Shown here piece by piece: positions 53,218 to 62,411 of a stretch of DNA of 64,000 nt (within the stretch, counting starts at the first letter, position 1; each line of letters begins with the position of its first letter). The stretch comes from JAAGZL01 sp050290785 (GTDB taxonomy: Bacteria; Pseudomonadota; Gammaproteobacteria; Chromatiales; Chromatiaceae). Where the stretch lies: assembly GCA_050290785.1 (NCBI GenBank), contig JBNKIR010000042.1, positions 1-64,000 on the forward strand, in the 5' to 3' direction. The notes under the pieces were generated by a model. The model saw only the letters and a list, made by a program, of their open reading frames with translations. It searched no databases and was not told the DNA's origin. Position numbers and translations under genes: made by a program.

Positions 53218-53961
53218 ATGTTTATTTCACGCAAACAGGCCGCGATCAGGCCGATCCTCACCGTTCTGGCACTGCTGATATCCGCCCCGTTGTATGCCGA
53301 TTACTACAAATATATCGGCCCGCGCGGGGAGATAATGTTTACCGACAAGCCGATGGAAGAACCATTCACACTTGTTTGGAGAAAAGACAAACAGTTCATA
53401 ACCATGGCGAATGACTCGGATGCAACAGAGTCTTGCGCTACCGAAAGCAAGGAGAAGTCAGGCAAGGATGGTTTCAAGGTTACTAAATCACAAATAACCG
53501 TTATCAAGCCTGACATTAAGCCGAATGTTGATTTTGGCTCCATGGATGTTAATCGCGCTCGCTACTCGGAAATGATCGATGAGATCGCGCATAAATCACG
53601 CCTCTATCCATCTCTCCTGCATGCGGTGGTAAAGGCGGAATCGGCCTATGACCCCAATGCGGTATCGCCTGCGGGGGCGGTAGGTCTGATGCAGCTCATG
53701 CCCCTGACCGCAAAGCGCTACGGAGTGAAGGACAGGCGTGATCCCAGGGATAATCTGAAAGGTGGCGCCCGTTATCTGCGTAAACTACTAACCACATACA
53801 ACAACGACATAAAGCTGGCATTGGCCGCATATAATGCAGGTCAGAAGGCGGTGAGAAAGTATGGAAACAAGATCCCGCCCTATCCAGAAACCCAAAACTA
53901 TGTGAAAAAGGTTATTGCCTATTATATCCAGAACCGCCGGCAGCTGGCTCAGGTAGACTGA
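53218..53961 (+). CDS. Lytic transglycosylase (SLT domain) with DUF4124-like N-terminus
   Basis: A 247-residue exported protein with a signal peptide (about 1-28), a DUF4124-like segment (YYKYIGPRGEIMFTDKP) and an SLT lytic transglycosylase domain (about 125-240). The catalytic Glu is in VVKAESAYDPNAVSPAGAVGLMQLMPLTA, and AAYNAGQKAVRKYG follows. It cleaves peptidoglycan glycan strands. It is followed after 44 bases by dsbB. Confidence 0.9.
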   Translation: MFISRKQAAIRPILTVLALLISAPLYADYYKYIGPRGEIMFTDKPMEEPFTLVWRKDKQFITMANDSDATESCATESKEKSGKDGFKVTKSQITVIKPDIKPNVDFGSMDVNRARYSEMIDEIAHKSRLYPSLLHAVVKAESAYDPNAVSPAGAVGLMQLMPLTAKRYGVKDRRDPRDNLKGGARYLRKLLTTYNNDIKLALAAYNAGQKAVRKYGNKIPPYPETQNYVKKVIAYYIQNRRQLAQVD

Positions 53962-54005
53962 TCCACCCAAGGATGGATAATTTAGTGTAAGCTTTGTTGC
54001 TATCT

Positions 54006-54512
54006 ATGGATAAATTAGTAACATCCAGGAGTGCATGGGTAGTCCTGGCGCTTAGCGCCCTGGGGCTGGAGTTGTCCGCCCTCTATTTTCAATATGTAAT
54101 GCATCTGGAACCTTGCGTCCTGTGCGTCTATGAGCGTAATGCCGTCATCCTGATCCTCCTGGCAGGTGTTTGCGGCCTCATCAATCCGTCTAAAATTTTG
54201 CTGCGTACCAGTGGATATCTGCTGTGGGCAGGGGGAACTGTCTGGGGCCTATATCTTTCCGTGAAACACTCAGGCATCCAGATGGGGCTGATAGAGGGCT
54301 CCGCCAGTTGCGATTTTGTCGCCAATTATCCATCCTGGTTGCAACTGGATAGGTGGATACCCTGGATGTTTAATCCAACCGGATATTGTGAAGAGATCCA
54401 ATGGCAGTTCCTGGGGATGAGCATGCCTCAGACCATGGTGTTGATAAACGTGGCGTATCTCCTGGTGCTCGTTTTTGTTATTAAATCAGAATTCAGCAGG
54501 ACAAAAGTCTAG
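54006..54512 (+). CDS. dsbB: Disulfide bond formation protein DsbB
   Basis: A 168-residue protein with four membrane helices and the two periplasmic Cys pairs expected for DsbB: CVLC after the first helix, and Cys residues in GSASCDFV and TGYCEEIQ. It re-oxidises DsbA and passes electrons to quinone. I start at ATG 54006 (MDKLVTS); TTG codons upstream are possible. No DsbA gene is in the window. Confidence 0.9.
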   Translation: MDKLVTSRSAWVVLALSALGLELSALYFQYVMHLEPCVLCVYERNAVILILLAGVCGLINPSKILLRTSGYLLWAGGTVWGLYLSVKHSGIQMGLIEGSASCDFVANYPSWLQLDRWIPWMFNPTGYCEEIQWQFLGMSMPQTMVLINVAYLLVLVFVIKSEFSRTKV

Positions 54513-54516
54513 AGGG

Positions 54517-54948
54517 ATGGATACGTCTGAATCCATGGTTGCATCAGGTAAATGCCTCTGTGGTGAGGTCTCATATGAGATTACAGGCAATCTTGGAATA
54601 TTCCAGTATTGCCACTGTTCCAGGTGTAGAAAGATTAGTGGTAGTGCCCATTCGGCATTTATTATTGTTGCCCCGGAACAGTTTAACTGGTTAAGCGGTG
54701 AAGAGTTTGTGGGTAGATATGAACTGACTGAGGCGAAGCATTTCGCCACCTGTTTCTGTAGAAAGTGCGGCTCTTCACTCCCTTGGATAACACAAAGCGG
54801 TAAGGTTGTGGTGGTCCCGGCCGGCGCCCTGGACACTGACCCAGGGATAAGGCCTATACAGAACATCTACTGGGGATCCAGGGCGTGCTGGTACGAAGAG
54901 GCAGGTGAATTGCCCAAGCATGAGGAACTGCCGAAAAAAGAGAAGTAG
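54517..54948 (+). CDS. GFA/CENP-V family zinc protein
   Basis: A 143-residue protein with the GFA zinc ligands: CLCGEVSYEI, CHCSRCRKISGSAHSAF and CFCRKCGSSLPW. The family is named for glutathione-dependent formaldehyde activation, but most members have no proven function. ATG 54517 is right behind AGAGGG; the ATG at 54535 is a reasonable alternative start. It begins 4 bases after the dsbB stop. Confidence 0.88.
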   Translation: MDTSESMVASGKCLCGEVSYEITGNLGIFQYCHCSRCRKISGSAHSAFIIVAPEQFNWLSGEEFVGRYELTEAKHFATCFCRKCGSSLPWITQSGKVVVVPAGALDTDPGIRPIQNIYWGSRACWYEEAGELPKHEELPKKEK

Positions 54949-55191
54949 CAATCATCTCCAACTACCGCAGCACCAATCTCCATCTTTATCTATTGAAAAT
55001 TCATTCAATTACAACCATATTTTTATTCAGCGCTACCACACTGATTTGATGTGTGATTTTGAGCCAATGATAGCAATTAGTATTGTAAAACAAGATGTTA
55101 TGTTGTGATACCGCGTACTATACTTATGGATGAAGAGTGGTGTATGGATAGGTATGGTAATACTTCATGGAGCTAAATCGGAGGTGATTTC

Positions 55192-55728
55192 ATGGTCGAG
55201 AAAACCGACAACAAAGATCCGGACAATGATGTAACTGTCAAAAAGTCTGGAACAGAGGTGGATGTTGCCAAGAAGGATGAGTCCAGGGCATTGCATCCAT
55301 TTGATGAGATGGATCGTCTGTTTGAGAATCTGTTCGCCAGGAACTGGCTGCGCTCTTTTCGTTGGGATTTGCCGGCGTTGGATGATGTTCGGATGCCGTT
55401 TGGCGGTAAGGTCCCGCGGGTTGATGTGATAGACAATGGGAAAGACGTTGTTATTCGTGCAGAGATCCCAGGCGTTAATAAAAAGGATCTTGATATAACG
55501 ATGACGGATAATTCCGTCACCATCAAAGGCAGCACCAAGAAAGAGGAAAAGGAAAAGAAGGATGACTACTTCAGAAGCGAGATCTCGAAGGGATCCTTCA
55601 GTCGTACAGTTGCATTACCAGATAATGTGGATGCAACCAAGGCCAAGGCCAGTTTTACGGATGGCCTGCTGGAGCTGATCGTACCCAAGATTAAGGCCAC
55701 CAAGCGGCATAGTATCAAAGTTGAGTAA
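55192..55728 (+). CDS. Small heat-shock protein, Hsp20 family (class with charged N-terminus)
   Basis: A 178-residue protein: Lys/Asp-rich N-terminal tail (about 1-35), FDEMDRLFENLFARNWLRSFRWDLP, then the alpha-crystallin domain (RVDVIDNGKDVVIRAEIPGVNKKDLDITMTDNSVTIKG ... GLLELIVPKI). The C-terminus ends in KIKATKRHSIKVE with an IKV that may act as the IxI anchor. Ribosome site GGAGGTGA is strong. It is the third Hsp20 in the window. I found no sigma-32 promoter upstream. Confidence 0.92.
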   Translation: MVEKTDNKDPDNDVTVKKSGTEVDVAKKDESRALHPFDEMDRLFENLFARNWLRSFRWDLPALDDVRMPFGGKVPRVDVIDNGKDVVIRAEIPGVNKKDLDITMTDNSVTIKGSTKKEEKEKKDDYFRSEISKGSFSRTVALPDNVDATKAKASFTDGLLELIVPKIKATKRHSIKVE

Positions 55729-55730
55729 AT

Positions 55731-55766
55731 AAAAAAGGCCCGCACTTACGTTGCGGGCCTTTTTTG
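55731..55766 (+). terminator. Terminator after hsp20
   Basis: A-run, then GGCCCGCA / TGCGGGCC stem with a 7-base loop, then a T-run. It can act in either direction and lies 3 bases after the hsp20 stop. Confidence 0.9.
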
Positions 55767-55828
55767 TTCTGGAAGACGTACGCCTGGAGGACTATTTCTC
55801 CTGCGGTTAGTTAGCATCGTAACTACAT

Positions 55829-56140
55829 TTACATCTCATCCAGTATTTCCACGATCTCTCTTGTGTTCTGAACAAGTTTTATCAGTCTCCCTTCAACGCT
55901 GATGGTCACTAATCCATTGTCATCGGTTGTTACGATCTTTCCATGTCTATATATGTCACTGTCCAAGATATCCCCTACGATCAATTTCTTTTGCCAGCCG
56001 GGGGGAAGGCTTTGTCCTCTTTCCGCTTTCTTTTGCAGTCCTGGCGGTAGGCTTCTTGCCTTATCGTCCTTCGCATAGGACACGGCGTTTAGACCAAAAA
56101 TCGTGGCGAGAGCAATGCTGACTATTAAAGTTTTTTTCAT
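55829..56140 (-). CDS. Exported RcnB/CigR-like small protein
   Basis: A 103-residue protein with a signal peptide (1-23, cleaved after SYA). The mature part has a tandem SLPPG-QKK repeat (SLPPGLQKKAERGQ, SLPPGWQKKL) followed by a beta segment (HGKIVTTDDNGLVTISVEGRLIKLVQ) as in RcnB/CigR-type periplasmic proteins. It lacks a nickel-specific motif I could name. Ribosome site AAGGAAAG precedes ATG 56140. Confidence 0.75.
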   Translation of the reverse strand: MKKTLIVSIALATIFGLNAVSYAKDDKARSLPPGLQKKAERGQSLPPGWQKKLIVGDILDSDIYRHGKIVTTDDNGLVTISVEGRLIKLVQNTREIVEILDEM

Positions 56141-56241
56141 ATTCTTTCCTTATGTTACCCAATAACTGTAATCTGGTTTACAAAATGCTTAGAGGACGTT
56201 TATTCCCCAAAGTTCTGATTACATCGGATATCGTTACTTGA

Positions 56242-56469
56242 TTACTTGCGTATCAGGTAAATGAATTCATTCTTTGTCTGTTCGAACTCCAGCAGTTCAT
56301 GTCCACCCTGTTGACATAGTACGTTTACTTCGCGCACCGTGCCTGGCTCGGTTCCGACAACCCTTACTATCTCACCTTTCTCCATTCGGCTAAGGGTCTG
56401 TTTGATGCGCAGAACTGGCAAAGGGCAGTTCAGGCCCTTCAGGTCTAACTCTTTTGTAATATCGGTCAT
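56242..56469 (-). CDS. TusA family sulfurtransferase-like protein
   Basis: A 75-residue protein with the TusA/SirA fold and the CPxP motif (LDLKGLNCPLPVLRIKQTL, Cys16 in this start). TusA proteins carry persulfide sulfur for tRNA thiolation, molybdenum cofactor or, in sulfur oxidisers, dissimilatory sulfur transfer. ATG 56469 has GAGGAG about 9 bases upstream; a longer frame to 56532 is less likely. It is not next to other sulfur genes. Confidence 0.87.
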   Translation of the reverse strand: MTDITKELDLKGLNCPLPVLRIKQTLSRMEKGEIVRVVGTEPGTVREVNVLCQQGGHELLEFEQTKNEFIYLIRK

Positions 56470-56585
56470 GTGCTGCATCTCCTCAGTGCCTATGCCCATA
56501 TAATAGTAGTATTGCGGCAGGAAGTGGAACATGGATATCGTAAGCTGTTATGCTTTCTTTCATAATGTGAGATGGGGACATAAAA

Positions 56586-57650
56586 ATGAATGAATTGCTG
56601 CAGCAAACCTACTTTGGTAACACCCTTCAGACCTGGGCCATAGCGTTTGGCATCATTATTATCTCCCTGCTGTTGGGGAAGATGGTCTACTGGATCTTCT
56701 CCAGAATTCTGCGCGGTTTTACCAGCCGTACTGAGAGCAAGATCGACGATATTATCGTAGATATGATCGAAGAGCCCATGGTGTTCTTCCTCATCTCATT
56801 CGGCATCTGGTTTGGCCTCAGGCAGCTGATCTTGCCGGACGCCGTTAACGGGGCCATCAATAACTCATTTCAGGTCCTGCTGGCCCTGTTGGTGGGCTGG
56901 CTGGTCAGCCGTCTGTTCGATGCTTTTTGTAAGGAGTATCTGGCACCGTGGGCTGAGCGGTCAGAGAACGATCTGGATGATCAACTGCTGCCTATCCTGC
57001 AGAAGTCGGTAAAGACGGCAATATGGGCCTTTGCCGTGATCATAGGTCTCAACAATGCGGGCTACGATGTGGGCGCCCTGATTGCCGGTCTCGGTATTGG
57101 CGGCCTGGCACTGGCCATGGCGGCCAAGGATACGGTCTCTAATATCTTCGGTGGGGTGACGGTATTTACCGATCAGCCGTTTAAGATCAATGACCGCATC
57201 AAGATTGCCGGTTTTGACGGAACAGTCGTTGAGATCGGGGTGCGCAGCACCAGACTTCAGACCCTGGAAGGGCGTATTGTAACCATCCCCAACGCCAAAT
57301 TTGCTGATGCCCCGGTTGAGAATATCTCTAGGGAACCGTCACGTAAGATAGTGCTAAATCTGGGTCTTACCTATGATACGTCTCCTGAGAAGATGCAGTT
57401 GGCTATGGATTTGCTAAAACAGATTGGAGAAGGCAACTCGAATACAGACGAGAAGTTGATCATATCATTCAATGGGTTCGGTGACTTTGCCATGAATATA
57501 ATGTTCGTCTACTACATCTCAAAAGGTGCTGATATCGCCAACACTCAGACCGAGATAAACATGGAGATTCTGCGTCAGTTCAATGAAAACGGACTGGAGT
57601 TTGCCTTCCCAACACAGACCATTTACACATTGGAGGCCAATGCGTCATGA
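56586..57650 (+). CDS. Mechanosensitive ion channel, MscS family
   Basis: A 354-residue protein with four N-terminal helices (about 15-37, 60-85, 90-115, 138-160), the MscS pore helix region (GLGIGGLALAMAAKDTVSNIFGGVTVFTDQPFKINDRI) and a soluble C-terminal vestibule. It releases solutes under hypo-osmotic stress. Its stop overlaps the start of the HerA-like ATPase gene. Confidence 0.93.
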   Translation: MNELLQQTYFGNTLQTWAIAFGIIIISLLLGKMVYWIFSRILRGFTSRTESKIDDIIVDMIEEPMVFFLISFGIWFGLRQLILPDAVNGAINNSFQVLLALLVGWLVSRLFDAFCKEYLAPWAERSENDLDDQLLPILQKSVKTAIWAFAVIIGLNNAGYDVGALIAGLGIGGLALAMAAKDTVSNIFGGVTVFTDQPFKINDRIKIAGFDGTVVEIGVRSTRLQTLEGRIVTIPNAKFADAPVENISREPSRKIVLNLGLTYDTSPEKMQLAMDLLKQIGEGNSNTDEKLIISFNGFGDFAMNIMFVYYISKGADIANTQTEINMEILRQFNENGLEFAFPTQTIYTLEANAS

Positions 57651-59143
57651 GCAATGAGATACTGATCGGCGGTAACGGCCGTGCTCAGGTTTCGTTATTA
57701 GCCAAGACCGCCAACAGGCATGGCATGATTGCCGGGGCGACCGGTACCGGTAAGACGGTCACCCTGCAGATCCTGGCCGAGAACTTTTCGGCGATGGGCG
57801 TCCCGGTGTTCCTGGCGGACGTGAAGGGCGATCTCTCGGGTCTGGCTCAGGCCATAGGCATGAACGATAAGATCACCACCCGCCTGGAGACTATCGGCAT
57901 TAAGGATTTCGTGCCACAGGCAAACCCGGTCCTTTTCTGGGACCTGTTTGGCAGGCAGGGCCATCCCATCAGGACCACCATATTCGACATGGGGCCGCTG
58001 TTACTCTCCAGCATGTTGGAGCTGAACGATACCCAGACCGGTGTACTCTATGCCGCCTTCAGCATCGCCGATGATAGCGGTATGTTGTTGCTGGATCTGA
58101 AAGACCTGCGCAGCATGCTTGCCTGGATGGGTGAAAATGCAAGTGAGCTGTCGTCCGAATACGGTAATATCAGCAGCTCCAGTATAGGAGCAATTCAGAG
58201 ACGACTGCTGGTGCTGGAAGAGCAGGGGGCGGAAAATCTGCTGGGAGAGCCGGCGCTGAACCTTAACGACCTTATGCATACGGACTTCTCCGGCCGTGGC
58301 GTGATTAGCATACTCGATGTTACACAACTCATGTCCAGGTCTCCCAGGGTCTACGCCACCTTCCTGTTGTGGTTGCTGGCAGAGTTGTTTGAGAACCTGC
58401 CGGAAGTGGGTGATCCGGACAAACCGAAGCTGGTACTGTTTTTCGATGAGGCCCATCTGTTGTTTGATCGTGCGCCGCGACCTTTACTGGATAAGATAGA
58501 GCAGGTGGTGCGACTGATTCGCTCCAAGGGAGTAAGTGTGTTCTTTATCAGCCAGAGTCCGCTTGATATCCCCAGCGATATACTTGGCCAGCTTGGATCC
58601 CGCATTCAGCATGCCCTGCGTGCTTATACTCCTAAAGATAAGGATACTGTGCGTACGGTGGCGCGTAACTTTCGCGAGAATGCTGAGTTGGATACCGAGA
58701 AGGTAATCACTGAGCTTGGCACCGGAGAGGCATTGGTCTCTGTATTGAATGCGGATGGCAGCCCGACGCCGGTAGAGAGGATTATGATCAGGCCTCCGCA
58801 GTCGCGTATAGGTCCGCTCACTGATGGGGAGCGCAGCAAAGTATTGAGTCGCTCGCCGCTGAAGGGTAGATACGAAACAGCGGTGGACCGCGAATCTGCT
58901 TTCGAGATGCTGAAGAAGCGTGCTGAAGAGGAAGAGCGCGTGGGTCTTGCGGAAAAGGCGCGGATGGAGCAGGAGAAGGCAGCGAAGAAGGAGCAGTCCA
59001 AAGGTAATATATGGACAGGAACATCAAGGCGGCAGGGGGTTGGAGAGGCCATCATTAAAAGTGTTGCCCGTTCAGTGGGTAGTTCAATAGGTCGTCAGAT
59101 CGTCAGGGGGGTATTGGGCTCTCTTCTAGGGGGCAAGCGCTAG
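57647..59143 (+). CDS. HerA/DUF853-type ATPase (YjgR-like)
   Basis: A 498-residue ATPase with Walker A GATGTGKT (about 31-38), Walker B LVLFFDEAHLLF and a conserved IRSKGVSVFFISQSPLDIPSDILGQLGSRIQHALRAYTP region, typical of the DUF853/YjgR family of HerA-FtsK-like ATPases. The C-terminal tail is Lys/Glu-rich. It overlaps mscS by 4 bases (ATGA), so expression is coupled. Biological role unknown. Confidence 0.93.
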   Translation: MSNEILIGGNGRAQVSLLAKTANRHGMIAGATGTGKTVTLQILAENFSAMGVPVFLADVKGDLSGLAQAIGMNDKITTRLETIGIKDFVPQANPVLFWDLFGRQGHPIRTTIFDMGPLLLSSMLELNDTQTGVLYAAFSIADDSGMLLLDLKDLRSMLAWMGENASELSSEYGNISSSSIGAIQRRLLVLEEQGAENLLGEPALNLNDLMHTDFSGRGVISILDVTQLMSRSPRVYATFLLWLLAELFENLPEVGDPDKPKLVLFFDEAHLLFDRAPRPLLDKIEQVVRLIRSKGVSVFFISQSPLDIPSDILGQLGSRIQHALRAYTPKDKDTVRTVARNFRENAELDTEKVITELGTGEALVSVLNADGSPTPVERIMIRPPQSRIGPLTDGERSKVLSRSPLKGRYETAVDRESAFEMLKKRAEEEERVGLAEKARMEQEKAAKKEQSKGNIWTGTSRRQGVGEAIIKSVARSVGSSIGRQIVRGVLGSLLGGKR

Positions 59144-59151
59144 AGAGTTGT

Positions 59152-59185
59152 ATCTGGTATCCCGTTGGAGTACGGGATACCAGAT
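59152..59185. terminator. Bidirectional hairpin between the HerA-like and hemerythrin genes
   Basis: A perfect inverted repeat (ATCTGGTATCCCGT and complement) with a short loop, located between two converging genes. No long T-run, but the stem is strong. Confidence 0.7.
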
Positions 59186-59199
59186 GTTATGCGTCTGGT

Positions 59200-59637
59200 C
59201 TAGCTGGGAAAGAACCTCCCAAGCATCTTGGATATCCATCCCTTGTTAAGCTTGTTGCGTATCTCCTGTGCGTAGTATTGATCTTCCTTCTGAATATGGG
59301 CAATCAACCAAATCTTCAGATCGTTCAAGAGGCGTCGTGAAATATCCTTACCCTGGTCCCACTCAGAACGGTAACGCGATATTCTTTGGGTGAATGAATC
59401 ATGTACCGCCCGGTGGCCTTCGGTGTTCTGATAACCATGTTCGGCCATCAGGCTCTCTTCGAAGGAGAAGTGGGAGACGCAGTAATTGAAAAGGTTATCA
59501 AATACTTTATCTATCTCCTTTTTGTCATTTGTTGAAATGGCTTTGTGCAGCTGATTTATGTAGTCAATAATCTTACGGTGTTGCGTGTCTATGACATCAA
59601 TGCCGGTATCGTATGCTTTATCCCATGCAATAAACAT
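59200..59637 (-). CDS. Bacteriohemerythrin
   Basis: A 145-residue single-domain hemerythrin with the diiron ligand pattern: H in DTQHRK, HFSFEE (HxxxE), HRAVHDSF (HxxxH) and HIQKED (HxxxxD). It binds oxygen reversibly and may store, sense or deliver it. It is free-standing, with no attached signalling domain. It converges with the HerA-like gene. Confidence 0.93.
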   Translation of the reverse strand: MFIAWDKAYDTGIDVIDTQHRKIIDYINQLHKAISTNDKKEIDKVFDNLFNYCVSHFSFEESLMAEHGYQNTEGHRAVHDSFTQRISRYRSEWDQGKDISRRLLNDLKIWLIAHIQKEDQYYAQEIRNKLNKGWISKMLGRFFPS

Positions 59638-59684
59638 AACTGCGGTCTACTCCTGAATATATTCATCGTATCTTGTTGTGCTGG

Positions 59685-59996
59685 TCAGACTGTCTTGCTC
59701 CCACTCGAATAATTTTCCCCAGCTTCCAATCTTTCATTCAGAGTCGCCAATTGGTTACCGGGATAGCCAATTGCTTTCGCACTCCAGGGGACCATAACTT
59801 TACCTGGAACCTCGAATCTTCCTCTTGCCTCGTATTTGTCTTGATGAGAACTGTGTGAGTCAACGGATGTATAATCTAGACCAACTTTGACACTCATGTG
59901 GACATGGAGTTGCTCAAGGTCGGTAGCTCCATATACTTTCCACTCAATTACATTATCGCTTATTCTCTCGAGACTGGCTTCGATTGTTGTAGTCAT
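59685..59996 (-). CDS. Hypothetical protein
   Basis: A 103-residue soluble protein without a signal peptide. GGAAG lies about 7 bases before ATG 59996. The region VIEWKVYGATDLEQLHVHMSVKV and the stretch RFEVPGKVMVPWSA suggest a beta-rich fold. I do not recognise a family. It is between the hemerythrin and another small unknown gene on the same strand. Confidence 0.55.
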   Translation of the reverse strand: MTTTIEASLERISDNVIEWKVYGATDLEQLHVHMSVKVGLDYTSVDSHSSHQDKYEARGRFEVPGKVMVPWSAKAIGYPGNQLATLNERLEAGENYSSGSKTV

Positions 59997-60108
59997 ACGG
60001 TTCTTCCAGGTATTGGCAAATTTAGTTAGGTTGAGAGTAAAAGTAGATATCCCGCTATTATTATAAAAGCCAGAATATCACGTTTAAATAGCAGGATGGT
60101 TGTATTTG

Positions 60109-60351
60109 TTATTCTGATGATAGATACGTAAGTTCATTGCCCTCTAAGGGCAGCTGGGCGCGTATCAGTCCCGCATGCTGCAGATGCTCATGAGGTATAA
60201 GTATCCAGTATTCAGGCCCGTTAGCATTTCTGGGTTCAATCCTTTCAATACGATTAGGGATGCCTTCCATTTGCAATTTCGTAGCAACTAACCCGGCTAA
60301 ACCTTTGGCGGTATATCCTCGAAAGTATTCCCAAAGTTCTTCGCTGCTCAT
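60109..60351 (-). CDS. Hypothetical small soluble protein
   Basis: An 80-residue protein starting at ATG 60351 (MSSEELWEYFRGYTAKGLAGLVATKLQMEGIPNRIERIEP). The pattern of a helix followed by YWILIPHEHLQHAGLIRAQL recalls the small DUF2007-like fold, but the match is too weak to name. A GTG at 60360 is an alternative start. A hairpin lies 33 bases upstream. Confidence 0.55.
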   Translation of the reverse strand: MSSEELWEYFRGYTAKGLAGLVATKLQMEGIPNRIERIEPRNANGPEYWILIPHEHLQHAGLIRAQLPLEGNELTYLSSE

Positions 60352-60680
60352 TTTCCGCACTTATCAGATGGTTATGTTGTTTTGGGCATTATCTTAATAA
60401 TGCCCGTAAGCACTCCAATCAATTATTTTTATCGATTATGGAAATACCGGATTCTGGGAGCGGGGTTATGTCTTGTATTACACACCCTCTCTCGGGGTAT
60501 TCCATACTCATATTGAATTATAGAACATTTATCCTATTAGCAAGGATTAGTTATGAAGATATGGAGTGTCCGCACAATATCCATATATCTGTACTAGTAT
60601 TTGAATACGGCTGACCAGATCAGTTGAGGTAGTGCTGTTGGCCATCCATATTTTAACTTAGTGATTGTTGGCGGCTTAAA
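60352..60680. other. Intergenic region upstream of glgC with a hairpin
   Basis: About 330 bases holding a perfect 9-bp inverted repeat GGGCATTAT / ATAATGCCC (60384-60405, loop CTTA). It may be an operator or leader structure for the minus-strand small gene. No promoter is clear for glgC; no gene is seen. Confidence 0.45.
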
Positions 60681-61907
60681 ATGATCTACCCCAAGGTACT
60701 TGCATTTGTATTGGCGGGCGGGGAAGGTACCCGTCTCTATCCGCTTACCGACCTGCGCTGTAAGCCGGCTATTCCGTTCGGCGGTCGTTATAGGTTGGTG
60801 GATTTTGTCCTCAGTAACCTGGTTAATTCTCAAATTTTCTCTATCTACTTGTTAGTACAGTATAAATCTCAGGCCTTGATTGAGCATCTGCATAAGGCTT
60901 GGGAGATGTCACCCATGCTGGTGGAGCAGTTTATAACCGAGGTGCCGCCACAGAGATGTAATGGTGACGATGACTGGTTTCAGGGGACTGCCGATGCGGT
61001 CTATCAGAATCGTTCACTGATTGATCAACATCAGGCTGACGTGGTGTTGGTATTCGGATCAGACCATATATACCGCATGGATATACGGCAGATGCTGAAT
61101 TTTCATTTTACGCAACAGGCGGATGTGACTGTGGCGACCAAGCCGGTGTCAGTAATGGAGGCGCAACGTTATGGGAATATAGTGGCGGATGAGTCGTCCC
61201 GTATTATCGCCTTTCATGAGAAGCCGCAGGTGCCTGTAACCATACCCGGTGATCCGAACATGATATTGGCGTCTATGGGAAATTATGTATTTCGCGCCGA
61301 TGTCCTGCGTGAGGCATTGGATGCGGTACATCGTAAAGGCGGCACGGATTTCGGCCGACATGTGCTGCCATGGCTGGTGCATAATCAGCGTACTTTGGCC
61401 TATGACATCACCCATAACCATGTTCCTGGGATCAAGCCCTATGAGGAAAAGGGGTACTGGTGCGATGTGGGTACCATAGACTCTTACAAACGTGCGCATG
61501 ATGACATCCTGGGTATGGAGCCGCGCTTTGACATGTTCAATCCCAAATGGCCTATTCGTACCTATCGATACGACGGTCCTGCTACCAAGGTCGGGCGGCT
61601 GGATATGAATAACTGCCTGATAGGTGCAGGTTGTCTCATTGAGTCCGCCAGATTGCAGAACAGTGTGGTTGGTCTTGAGGTGATGATGGAGCAGGGTGTC
61701 GAAATTGAGAATTGCATTATCCTGGATTACGTAAAGATTGAGCATGGATGCAAGATACGCAACGCCATAATAGATCGCTACAATGTCATACCTGCCGGTA
61801 CAGAGATTGGTTTTGACACTGAAAAGGACAGTGAAATATATTGTCTGGATGAATCCGGTATTGTGGTGGTTCCCTGCGGTGACCGTATGGTGTCGAGAGT
61901 TTACTGA
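60681..61907 (+). CDS. glgC: Glucose-1-phosphate adenylyltransferase
   Basis: A 408-residue nucleotidyltransferase with VLAGGEGTRLYPLTDLRCKPAIPFGGRYRLVDFVLSN at the N-terminus, the GSDHIYRMD metal site and a C-terminal left-handed beta-helix. It makes ADP-glucose for glycogen synthesis. No other glg gene adjoins it. The length is normal. The stop of glgC is 65 bases before arfB. Confidence 0.95.
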   Translation: MIYPKVLAFVLAGGEGTRLYPLTDLRCKPAIPFGGRYRLVDFVLSNLVNSQIFSIYLLVQYKSQALIEHLHKAWEMSPMLVEQFITEVPPQRCNGDDDWFQGTADAVYQNRSLIDQHQADVVLVFGSDHIYRMDIRQMLNFHFTQQADVTVATKPVSVMEAQRYGNIVADESSRIIAFHEKPQVPVTIPGDPNMILASMGNYVFRADVLREALDAVHRKGGTDFGRHVLPWLVHNQRTLAYDITHNHVPGIKPYEEKGYWCDVGTIDSYKRAHDDILGMEPRFDMFNPKWPIRTYRYDGPATKVGRLDMNNCLIGAGCLIESARLQNSVVGLEVMMEQGVEIENCIILDYVKIEHGCKIRNAIIDRYNVIPAGTEIGFDTEKDSEIYCLDESGIVVVPCGDRMVSRVY

Positions 61908-61972
61908 CACTGTACAGCCGGATGTGGTCGTGGAATGATAGAAGTGTGATAGATCTATCGGCTACGACTGCA

Positions 61973-62389
61973 ATGTTAAAAATATCCAATAATGTTTCCA
62001 TACCCATTGATGAGGTGGAGATAAGCGCCATCAGGGCACAGGGTGCCGGTGGGCAGAATGTAAATAAGGTATCCTCAGCACTACATCTACGCTTTGACGT
62101 GCAGGCATCATCCCTTCCTGACTACTATAAGCAACGTCTTCTGGCCCTGAGCGATCAGCGATTGAGCAAGGATGGGGTGATAGTTATCAAGGCCCAGAGC
62201 TATCGCACCCAGGAGAAGAACCGCGAAGACGGGTTAAACCGCCTGGTAGATCTGATAAAGAGTGTGGGTATGGTGCGAAAGAAGAGGAAACCCACCAAGC
62301 CTACCATGGCATCGAAGAGGAGACGCATGGACAGCAAGAGCAAACGCGGGCAGACAAAATCTCTACGTGGCAGGGTGCGTGATTTGTAA
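61973..62389 (+). CDS. arfB: Alternative ribosome-rescue factor ArfB (YaeJ)
   Basis: A 138-residue peptidyl-tRNA hydrolase with the GGQ motif in RAQGAGGQNVNKVSSALHLRF and a basic C-terminal tail (KKRKPTKPTMASKRRRMDSKSKRGQTKSLRGRVRDL) that enters the empty mRNA channel of stalled ribosomes. ATG 61973 is chosen; an upstream frame to 61922 adds 17 residues without family support. The length matches E. coli ArfB. Confidence 0.93.
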   Translation: MLKISNNVSIPIDEVEISAIRAQGAGGQNVNKVSSALHLRFDVQASSLPDYYKQRLLALSDQRLSKDGVIVIKAQSYRTQEKNREDGLNRLVDLIKSVGMVRKKRKPTKPTMASKRRRMDSKSKRGQTKSLRGRVRDL

Positions 62390-62411
62390 TAATATCTAGT
62401 GCTAACCTTGA